From assembly GCA_033439765.1 (NCBI GenBank), contig JAULSN010000006.1:124001-188000 (forward strand): a DNA stretch of 64,000 bases, read 5' to 3'. The DNA is from Lasiosphaeria ovina (lineage: Eukaryota; Ascomycota; Sordariomycetes; Sordariales; Lasiosphaeriaceae). Below are positions 31,800-41,800 of the stretch, one piece after another (position 1 is the stretch's first letter; the number at the start of each line of letters is the position of its first letter). The notes beneath the pieces were generated by a model that ran no database searches, was not told the DNA's origin, and saw only the letters and a list, made by a program, of their open reading frames with translations. The translations under genes and the position numbers were made by a program.

Positions 31800-32519
31800 T
31801 TAGTTAGCCCTAAGGCACTCTCTCCAGCACATGTATAACGCCGCAATAGTCGCCGGCAATCCGATCCCAATTCCACAGCCCAACGCAATTTTGTCCGAGT
31901 TTGACAACCCTTCATCCGCCCCGTCACTCTGTCCCGCTGCACCTGCCGTCCCTGCTGCTCCTGCCCCCCCAGTTGGTGCTACCCCAGTTGTCCCCGTCGG
32001 GTCCGCAGCCGCGCCTGTACTCTTCGACGTCGGCGTCGGGCCCGTCGGCACTCCGCTCGTCGCAGCATCGTTGTTCCGTCCAACCACACAGCTGCCCGTA
32101 GTCTTGTCACACCCTCTCCCCTGAAGCGAGACGCACCCGTCCTGACACACGGTCTGCGAGGCATCGGTCTGGCAGCACGTGCCTGAGCAGCAACCTAGGT
32201 CTGCGTCGCACACGCTGCCGTCGTCGCAGCAGTCGTGGCCCTCGTCGAGGTTGTAGCACAGGATGCCCGACCCGCTGATGGTCGCCCAGCCCTGGTTGTG
32301 GCACGACCGCCATCCGGGCCCGCTGAGGTGCAGACAGATCTCGGTGAAGTCGCCGAACCAGTCAATGTTGTTGCCGTGCGTCTGCCAGGCCTGGGTCGTC
32401 CAGTTTGCTGCCGCTGCGCCTGCGCGAGGCTGGGGCGGGTTGAACGACGGCGGGAGAGGCTCGGAGGCGATGAGTGGGATGAGGGATGCTGCTAGGAGGT
32501 GTAGACAAGGAAGGTGCAT
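31800..32519 (-). CDS. Cys-rich single-pass cell-surface protein
   Basis: 239 residues from ATG 32519 (an upstream in-frame TTG adds nothing). A signal peptide (MHLPCLHLLAASLIPLIASE) is followed by a Cys-rich ectodomain with about 16 Cys, including CCDDGSVCDADLGCCSGTCC and TVCQDGCVSLQGRGC. A Thr/Pro/Gly/Ala linker suited to O-glycosylation comes next, then one transmembrane helix (KIALGCGIGIGLPATIAALY) and a very short tail (MCWRECLRAN). This layout is shared by many fungal plasma-membrane or wall-sensor-like proteins. The tail is too short for known signalling domains. No specific family is assigned. Confidence 0.7.
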   Translation of the reverse strand: MHLPCLHLLAASLIPLIASEPLPPSFNPPQPRAGAAAANWTTQAWQTHGNNIDWFGDFTEICLHLSGPGWRSCHNQGWATISGSGILCYNLDEGHDCCDDGSVCDADLGCCSGTCCQTDASQTVCQDGCVSLQGRGCDKTTGSCVVGRNNDAATSGVPTGPTPTSKSTGAAADPTGTTGVAPTGGAGAAGTAGAAGQSDGADEGLSNSDKIALGCGIGIGLPATIAALYMCWRECLRAN

Positions 32520-34782
32520 TGTACTTTTCAGATTTGATTGGGCCAATTATGTCAGGTATGCATTGGCTTTGTTTCCCTTTTTTTTCTGGGAGAGTGCAGC
32601 CGCATATTAGGTGGTTCTGGGATTGCTGCAACAGAGGAAAGCCCTGCTAGTTTTTGGCTGCGTTTAAGTACTTGTTGCGCGCTGGGGCTTTCATAGTGAC
32701 GATGTTTAAAACGCAGGGAAGAAGCTTCAATATTGTGTGGTCACCTGAGGCGTGGGATGTTCGTGCTCTGATGAGGCGTCGAGATGGGTGGGGGAAAGCT
32801 GAGCTGATTGGGCCGTGCCAATGCGGGCTGAACATGCCACCCGAACTGTGGCTGAGGATGGAAAAGAATGGCATGATCACTCCCGATTCGAAGCACACAG
32901 CCAACTATCAAGGGCAAGGGCAGTTGGCAAGCAGCTCGTTAAAAAACACCACATAGAGACGACTCCCAAGAGACATGATGCTTATCCGTCTTGAAGTGCC
33001 AAGGAAGTTTTGCACACTGCCCTTCGAACCTGCTCTCGCCTTACGATACTACGATAAAAAGTATCACCATGGCCTACCCCCTACAAAGGATTATTCCTAG
33101 CCATGTCTTTCAACGAGGGGTCGAGCTCAACGGCATGGTTGGTGCCCCCTGCCAGTGGGTCGCAGAAGTTAAATGCAAAAAAAGTCATCTTGTGTGGCCG
33201 GAAGATTAAGAGATCAAGAGATCAATGCTAGCGAAGATGACTAACTGACGGGTTGCTGGGACGCCCCAGACCGGGCAGGTGGCAGGGGGCGATCGAGGAG
33301 AAGCTTCTTCTGGTGGGCTTCTCTAGATCCCCTTATACAGTGTAGATTCCACATGAACCTGTTCGGCCGCGTCAATTCACAGGTCATTTATAGCTTCATG
33401 TGATTAGTTAGGGGGTTGGAGACATGACCAAGAATGGAAGGAATAAACTTTCCCATCTTCAAAGGGAAATCGAGGGAACCTGTGACAGCTGTTCTCCTTG
33501 AACAAATGTGCAACCTTTGCGCTCAACCTGTACCAGATCTTCAGTACCTTGTTCGATGCCTTGCGGACCGAGCAACCAGTTAATTGGGTCAGCCTCACTC
33601 CTTTCAGTCCGCCAAGGTGACCTACCTCAATGGTCACCCCCGACAGCGTTTTTCAGCTAAATCCGTATTAAGCTTAGAACCTGAGCAAAAGCTGAGGCGC
33701 ACTAAGCATCACCTTGAGCCGAGGTGAGTCCTAGGGATATACCGGCTATACTTGCCGTATCTAAATACGTACTGCCGGTACCTTAGGCTCTGCATAGCTC
33801 AGTACGGCGCCTTGAGCGCCTTCTTGTGCACCTGACCGTTTGCGACGCTTGTGCCATTCCCATGAATCTGAAATCCACGTGTGGATCACTTAACGTGGAT
33901 GAATCCGTGCCCTGTTGCGTGATTCCACGCCGCGAAAGGGACTGACGAGGGTGGCAGGCACCAAGCCAATTGAAAACGAGCACGGCAGTATTCCCCACCC
34001 CGGACAGTAGACACTTGTTGAGGCAGTCTAAGGCCGCGCTTGCGAGATGGTGAAAAGTTGGTCCCTAGTATCGAGGCGGGGACCTCATGTGGCTTGTAGC
34101 AGGGACGGCATGCACGTGCAGCAGCGGCAACAGCTACGACTACCTTACTTGGGAAAGCAAAAGCTTTCACTTGTCGTTCTCCATGGCATGACCGAGGTAG
34201 ACTTGGATCGTACTCGGCGTCAGCGCGGGCAAACCGGGCAAATACCCCCCATCCTCTGAGAGCTTTCGCGGCCGGGCTCTGCTGGAAATGGGGGCTTTAT
34301 TGGCCCGTGTGCCCATGTCTACCTACCTAAGCATGGAGGCGATAGACGACTATTGGCGAGGGTCAACACCGCGCGCGCAGAGTCGACCTGACGGATGCCG
34401 GTGCTGTCTCCCGGGGGTCTTGGACAAAAGGGTCACGGTAAGGTACCTAGGTAGGGGACTATGTACCTAGGTATATAGTCCAGCAAGTTGCGCTCGGGAC
34501 TTGCACTTGAATGCATCCCCAAGCCTCAAGCCCCAACAACCTATAATCGTAACCCCATCCAATCCCATCGCCCCTCCCCGTCCGAGGGACTCTGTAAATA
34601 TTTCCGCACCGTGTTCCAATGCCTTTGAGGGCGGTGGACTCCAATAAGACAGTGGCCGGGGAGAGAACGATCGATTGACTTGGCCATCCCTCCATTGCTC
34701 TCCGCCACCGTCGGCCCTCCCCGGAGAGCCTCTAGGACGGCCGTGACACCCGAATTCACCCCACGTGCGGCAAGGTTTGTGT
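32520..34782. other. Long gene-free interval
   Basis: 2.3 kb with short frames only. Repeated TAGGTA/TACCTA words cluster at 34312-34475, including the paired palindromes listed separately. Confidence 0.35.
34444..34473. promoter_or_regulatory. Two TACCTAGGTA palindromes, 20 bp apart
   Basis: Perfect 10-bp palindromes tacctaggta occur at 34444-34453 and 34464-34473, spaced exactly two helical turns. Similar TACCTA/TAGGTA words recur at 34318-34328 and 36393-36415. The element is common in Sordariomycete promoter regions as far as I recall. No start codon lies nearby here, so its target is unclear. Confidence 0.35.
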
Positions 34783-36377
34783 CTAGGTCCCAGAGTACAC
34801 TTCGCGCGGAAGGTAGTACAGAGACCGGTATGCCTCGAGAAACAGAAACAGGCGGGCTAGGACGATTGTTATCGAACACAAGGCCAGGAGGGGATCATAG
34901 AAAATGGAGTAAACCCGCAGCTTCCAGTCCCTTAGCCTCTTTACCCCCTTGGACCTGGGAAAACTCCATCGAGCATAGTCCAGAAGCGCAGCCCCTACTA
35001 GGACGAATATAGTCACAAACGTAGCAACCCGCCAGAGCATCCGTTCCGTCGGCGTCGGAAACGACGAGTCCCAGGCCAAGAGATGCAGGCCGCCGAAGAC
35101 AACATTGCCAATGACGAAAAAACCGACCCAGGCCCTGGTGGCCCTCAGCTTGTCGAACCATCCGCGGGGCGCGCAATTTATGCACTGGTTCGGGATCGAG
35201 TCGGGAGGTGAATACAACGGGAGCCACCAGGACGGGTATTTCTGGGCGACGGCCGTCATGTCGCCGACAGACGCCGCCCGGGCGGCCGGGACATAGACCC
35301 GGATCTCGGCGTCGCGGGGATGGTGGAGGAGGAAGAGATATGTAATGACGGAGCTGGCGGCAAAGGCCACGGTCATGATCTCGAGCGGCGAGGAGGGCTT
35401 GCCCGAATAGGCCCGGACGGCCAACTGCAGAATCAGCCAGCAAATCTGCAGCGAGGCGAGGACCTTGACCAGCCAGTTTCCCTTGCTCTTTTCCAGCATT
35501 TCGTGCTCGGAAATCCGGGGCAGCAGCCGGATGAGCCCGCGTTGTCTCGCCACGTAAAGCTGCGCCGCTGTCAAGACCCAGGTGCTCGTCTCGAGCGCGT
35601 GCACCGCCCGCGGTTCGACGCCCGACGGCCGTGCTGCGTCTTCTAGGATGCCTGATGCGGTATCACTATTCCCCTGGTGGTGGAGGTTCGGCCATGTTGG
35701 GCCGCACCTTCCCCAGAAGCGGTTCTCTGGGACCTCGGTCCGTGATGCACTGCACTGACAGGACAGCTTGAGTATTTGGTGCCTTACTTGGTCGTGCTTC
35801 TCCCTCTGGCTCGTTGCCTGGCGTGTCTTGGCCTCGCAAGTCTGCCGGCTGAGGTATCGCGTTGGCATCCCCGTAGTGCTAGTGCCCCCCGGGGGTGGAT
35901 GAAGGGCGGCGGGTTGTACTCACCTGGGGAGCAGGGGGGCCGCCAACAACGGGATCCAGGTCAAACTTGATTGCGAAGCCGCCCATGTCGGCAAAGAAAG
36001 AATGCGTTTCGGTCCACTCCACGCCGTCCGACTTGGCAAACTCATCTGCGAGCATCTTTGTGTTGTAGCGCGCGGAAAGCATGTCCGTCACGGCTTTGGC
36101 CAAGACCGTCTCCGGCGTGAAGAGGGCGATCATCATCCATTTCGTCTTCTTCCAGAGCAGACAGGTCGCCCGCCAGAAATGCTGTGATTTCGACTTGGCT
36201 TCGAACTGGGGGGGGGGGGGGGGGGGGGGGGGGGAGATTGAGGTGAACAATGGACCAGCTGCAGAGCAAGAGGGTTGCGGTGCAGCTCCAGACAATGCCC
36301 ATCGTTGAGCGGATGCTGGAGCCGGCAATGAAGCCGTGATGCTCCGCAGGGGGTGTATAGTCAGGGGAGGAGGCCAT
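34783..36377 (-). CDS. Fungal polytopic membrane protein; frame slips in a poly-C (G27) tract
   Basis: ATG 36377 opens an N-terminal luminal segment and TM1 (TMGIVWSCTATLLLCSW), VHLNLP, then a poly-proline run encoded by 27 C (36234-36208). The family sequence resumes after the run in another frame: FEAKSKSQHFWRATC, KTKWMMIALFTPETVLAKAV, MGGFAIKFDL. A 169-nt intron (35923-35755) follows, then LPRISEHEMLEKSKGNW, and three or four TM helices (ASLQICWLILQLAVRA; WVGFFVIGNVVFGGLHLLAW; MLWRVATFVTIFVLVGAALL) to a stop at 34783. With 26 C the whole gene is one frame of about 474 residues. The layout matches a widespread ascomycete orphan family (WxMxxxFxPE motif). Either an allele with slippage or a base-calling error explains the break. 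Confidence 0.65.
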
Positions 36378-38172
36378 CCTGCGGCCGGCAAAGGTAGGTG
36401 GTACCTGGGTAGGTAGGCAGAACTAGGCAGGTTGGTTGGTATGCAAGTCCGCCGGAGTGGAGATGTCCAGCCGTGGGCGTAATATGTGCGCACGGGGGTG
36501 AATGATGGCCTGCCATGTCGCGGTGCTGGCTCAGGTAAAAAAAAGGCAAAAGAGCACAATGCCAATTTCCTATTTGCCGCCATAGCCTCGACACACGATT
36601 CTGAGCACCAATTCATCGTTGGGCGCCTGGGCTACATGGGAAGCGCATGGGTGGCGGAATGGTAATTCGGGACTTACCGGCCTAAATTATTAGGCCCTGA
36701 GTATCACACCTGCAACAGGTGCCAGGAATGCAAAGTAGGGAGCCAGCCCTGATATTTGGATGGGGTGCCCTGATCAAAACTCTTTCGTTTACCAAACTCT
36801 GCAGCGCCATGGTTGATGTCGCCCCTGAATCACCTCACCGCGTATCCCGCGGGATGCTTTTCATAGACTTAGGGTTTCAATCCCGGGATTTGAGCTGCGG
36901 AATCTGGGGACCGGGGCTCGGTGCCAGAGCATAGGACCAGAATATCAGGTCTCGGCCGCCGCCGTCGGGTCCGCTAACGCCATAGCACGTAGCGACCCTA
37001 AAAGGTCGATCCAATTCTCCCTACGCCACACCAGAGTTCCTACTCCAAAGACACAGCCTGGTATTGTTTGCTGCAAAAACCCAAGACCCGGGATGCTGGC
37101 CTCCCCGTCATGAACTTGAAGAGATTCGGGGTATTGAGGTATTATTTGGCGTTCTTCTCATTTATTCTTGACACTCTATGAGCATTCATCGATGGTGCCC
37201 GTGGGGTTGGTCAGGCCAGTCGGTCGGTCGGCGCAGGGTTTGGCTGGGGCGCGGCCGTGTCACTACCCCTAGTAACCTGGCTGTTCAGGTGTCTTGTCGC
37301 TCAAAAATGTCGAGGATGCATGTCAAACGCAATGGTGGCTAAATCGGGGCGAAAAGTCTTGGTCTGATCAATTGTGTGACTTGGACGGACCCCCTAGACA
37401 ATACGTCGTGTCCAGTAGAAATGGCCGGGAGAGCGCCAGGTGGGTGTGGAAGAGATGCATCCGGAACTCAACACTCTCGCCTTGCTTCACGCCACCCCCC
37501 AATGCGCCTGCAAGTTGTGTATTTTAGGCAGGTGCCCACACTTCCTTCCCTACTTTAACAAATCCCTCATCCTGCCTGGCGAATGGCAGTGCCCACCGTC
37601 ATTGTCACACGGGGACAGGTCTACAGGGCAGTCGACCTACCGGAAGGCTGTGTAGCCCCAACTACAGGGCGGCAGAGCAACGAGTGTCCCCGAGAGCCTG
37701 AAGAAAGATCGTAAGGGAGTAAGGACCTTAAGGCCAAAGATGATTATTGCGTACCAAGCACTTCGGTCCAGGCCATCTTGCCAAAGGCAGATCCTTTTAT
37801 ATATTCGTTTCAGAACCAATTACAGTATGAACGGCTTCTTCCGCCCACTAAATCTCGACCCGTTTACTTTGCGATGTCGCCTGTCTAGCTAGTGTCGGAA
37901 GAAGCCGCTGGGCTGCATACGTGGCGCACATCCTAGCCATCTGTTGCCTAGCTCATGAAGACCAGAATACATCATACAATTATAGGGCATCTAGGCGATG
38001 CCCACCCTCCTTTCCTCTTCCCAATACAAGCACCGCCTTGCCCACCCTCTTCGTGCCGTCTTGATGTTTATCGAGCCTCACATCCCCAAACACCGACTAA
38101 GTACATACCGCACCGTTCAGCTAGTTCCTAGGCATCCCTTTGTCCCCCGCCTGAGAGGGAGGTCAGGATAAA
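36378..38172. other. Gene-free interval
   Basis: 1.8 kb with no supported gene or RNA. Confidence 0.35.
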
Positions 38173-38623
38173 ATGCATTATATCACGCTGGTTACGAGGT
38201 ATCGTCTCAGGCTGGAGAGACTGAGGAAGTTTATCCTTGGGCTCGGGATAGGGGATGAGTTCGAAGTCGAAATCGGACCCGAAGACCAATATGTTATCAA
38301 ACTGCCTAGAGGGCTCTCGTCTGTAAGTTTGATCAAATTCCATAAATGCTGCTACGGGTATTCACTTTTTGTAGGAAGAGATACGCCAAATCGACGACCT
38401 CAGGGCGAGTCAGAGATGGCTTGGTCAAACCCCGTTTGTCGAGGATCTAAGGCCAGGGGTTGGGGCGAACACTCGCTCCCGACCGCCTCGGAAGCACCTA
38501 AAGCGAACCAACAGCGAACGGAACCATAGCACGCCTTCCTTGCCTCCGCCTAAGAAAGTTCGAGGTGACGTCTCTCCGCTGAACTCGCCGCCTCTTAAGC
38601 GTTGGTTTGATGCTGCGTGGTGA
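38173..38623 (+). CDS. Hypothetical two-exon protein (132 aa), basic C-terminus
   Basis: ATG 38173 opens RLRLERLRKFILGLGIGDEF ... QYVIKLPRGLSS. A GTAAGT donor at 38323 and a TTTTTGTAG acceptor at 38374 remove a 52-nt intron in phase 0. The second exon runs EEIRQIDDLRASQRWLGQTP and a Pro/Ser/Lys-rich tail (PPRKHLKRTNSERNHSTPSL, PPPKKVRG) to WFDAAW-stop. The spliced frame has no stops over 132 codons, and the tail could be nuclear-localising. No family is recognised. It lies 260 bp upstream of the kinase-patatin gene on the same strand and may be part of its ancestral 5' region. Confidence 0.45.
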
Positions 38624-38700
38624 AACTAATTATTTAGTTAACGAGAGAGAATCGCTGCCCATTTCTTCCAGGAAAAAACTACAGGAAGGATGGAAGGCAT

Positions 38701-38742
38701 CCATCTCCATGATTCCATCTCCATGATTCCATCTCAATGATA
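38701..38742. repeat. Tandem repeat, 3 x 14 bp
   Basis: Two exact copies of ccatctccatgatt (38701-38714, 38715-38728) and a third with two changes (38729-38742). Confidence 0.8.
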
Positions 38743-38880
38743 AAGGTGCATGCATGGGGGAATGGGCTTGTTGAAAAGGTATTTCCAAAAAAAAAAACAC
38801 CTCACACTCGTGTTCGCCATGGGAGGTAGACGCTGAAAACCCATCAAACCCATCAGGGCCCGAATGGGAACCCTTCTCAG

Positions 38881-41800
38881 GACACGTTTGTCCTCAAAAC
38901 ATACAAGGACACCGCCAGAGAGGACTACTTACATGAGATCACGAGTTTCAAGCGCTTAGCCGGGTTCAATAACAGAAAAACTGACAGCATTGTCAAGTAT
39001 TATGGCTCCTTCACCCAACTGGGATCACCGCCCACCTACAACATCATCCTGGAACATGCCGATGGCGGTAGTCTTGTCGACTTCTTCGGCAGCGACAACC
39101 CAGGAGCTCGTGAGCTTCTGGGAAAACTTCACAAAGCTTGCCGATGGCCTTAATGCTGTGCATCAATTGCGGAGGTATGTTTAGATGGTCCTTCAAGTCT
39201 CGGACTCTCGATGATGGTAGTTAACAAGTGGTCTGGCGTTGCTGCCCAGTTACCACGGCGATATAAAGCCTAGCAATATCCTCGTCTTCATGAGACCGGG
39301 CTCAAAGTTTGGTTCCAGCTTCAAACTCGCCGACTTTGGAGTCAGTGCATCGCATATGTACAGTAGGTTGCCCGTTCTTTTTTTGTCAGTTGCTGCTCCC
39401 AGGTACGGTCAATCCATACAGAGCATCAGACTTGACAACAACATCCTAGGCCCGCCAGAGAGCTACCAACATGGTATCATTGGCAAGGAAGATTCCAACC
39501 CGTCCCTAGTGCTTGGGGATATCTGGTCTCTCGGCTGTGTGTTCAGCGAGGCAGCAGTATGGTCTGTAATGGGAGAAAGTGGGAGGCTGGAGTACCGGCA
39601 ATCACGACTCGACGAGACAAATGAAACATCTCTGCGTGGAACCGGCTACAATGGTTGTTTCCACAATGGCAGCGCAGCGCTTGATGCAGTTCAAAGAATG
39701 CACTCCCTGATGGTCACAACCTCTCGGCATCCGGACGGCATCACACACCGAATGAGCAAGCTCATCATAGAATCGATGCTGCAAAGCGAAGTCCTCCGCG
39801 GATCCTCCCGTATGACATACGAGAGGGCGAGGAGTGTCATTCACGACGCGGAGGAAGATCTACGTGTGCGGCCTCAGCAGGTCAAGAAGCCACCACAGCT
39901 CCCAAGAGTCTTATGTCTGGATGGCGGTGGGCTGCGAGGCCTGTCATCGCTATTCGTCCTCCGAAGATTGTTGGAGGATGCCACTGGGGATGCTGCGACG
40001 AAACCCTGCGAGTTCTTTGACATGCTGGCAGGCTCCGGCACGGGAGGGCAAGTAGAAGCTCATATTCTTCTCTGCCGGATTAATTTCTGATATCTCTATT
40101 GCTTTCAGGCTTATCGCCATTCTTCTTGGCCGTTTTCGTCTCAGCATTGATGATTGTATCGCGGCCTACTCGGACCTCGCACGCTCTGTCTTTAACCTGT
40201 CGCAACCTAATCACCAACATTCCGCCTTATTCTCATCTAGTGATCTTGACCAGGCTCTGAACTCACTGCTAGTCCAGCATGGGCTATCAGAGTATGAGCT
40301 ACTGCGTGAGACCGAAGACCCCCGTTGCAAAGTGTGAGTCCGTCTTGTTCAATCTCAGGCCCGTTCTCTGTCGTTTGCGGGTCTTTAATGTATCTACCTT
40401 CCCTGCGAAGAATCGGCCACTGACTACCTACGGCAGTCTTGTATATGCGATGAGTTCCGGAATCTCGAACGAGATCAGACTCCGGTCTTATCAGACGCCA
40501 GCACCTTTACAGGCATCCACGACCCTGTTCGACTGTCTGATCCGTGAAGCAGCTCGGTACGTCGTGCGGCGAGTCCTGCACCTCCTCCAAACACACTAGA
40601 CTAACACAAACCTCATGGCAGGGACACGCTTGCGGCCCCGACCCTGTTTGATAGCGTCACCGTAGGCGGTTCCCAGTTCATGGACGGCGGCCGTTCCACT
40701 GGGGGGGGGTCTTGGCATAGACAACCCAATCAACGCCATGTGGCACGAGGTTACGAACCTCTGGGGTACTGAGAACCCGCCGGTTGTGATATCCATCGGG
40801 GCCGCCCAGCCGCTTTCCGATACAGCTCTCCGAATGAATGCGCAAAAGACGCTGGGTGAAGCTGCCGCCGACATTGCAGATGCCATCGCGGCCAATGCCG
40901 AGCTTACAGCCCTGCAGTTTGCCAATAACCGCAACCCAGACATCGCTCAGGGACGTTATTTTCGGTTCAACCCATCCGTAAATATTCCTCTGGAATGGGA
41001 TGAAAAGAAAAGCCTCGAGAAGCAGACGGCTGCCTATCTGGACGATCATGTAGACCCCCGGTACTGGTGGATATGCACCAACACTCTCCACCATGGCCAG
41101 TTGAGTCTGAGCGCTGACGATGTTCGAGTCTTGTTCTCGTCGCTTAGGATCTCGGATTCTTCGACGTCTTCCATCATCCAGAGCCGCCGGAGCTCCAATT
41201 CCGCAGACAGTGGGTATTATACCATGTCGTCTGCAGCAACCACGGTAACCGAAACAGCTGAAGAACGCATCGTCCAGTTTCTCGGCACATTCTTGATGGA
41301 AGTCCCTGGGCCTATTGGAGAAATGGCTCCTCAGATATTTCTGGCTGTCGTGACCGGCTTGTTGATCCAGTACTCGCACAACCTCGAAAGGCTGGCCAAC
41401 ATGAACGAGGAGCGACAAGTGGCTCGGTTCATCTCCAAGCACTATGAATCAGTGGCGCGCAACCTGTGAAATTGGCTTCAAATTCGTTTCGAGTTGGACC
41501 CAGCTCTAGATGTGACCGACGAGATCGAGGAGAGGTTAGCATTGTGTTTGATTATACATATCTACACATAATTACACCGGCCCCAAACGCTGTGGCTTAC
41601 CTACCCTTTTTTATACAGTGCATCATCAACATCCAATAAAAGCGAGATCCGTCGCCAGAGCTTCCTCGTCCAAGACAGGAGCAGAGCTGCACGGTCGATG
41701 AAAGCCTATCTTGCCCGGAAGAACTCTACCAATACTTCGCCACCACTGCCCCAGGGCAAAGAAGAGGACGAAGGCCAGTCTCTATCGCTCACACACCGCC

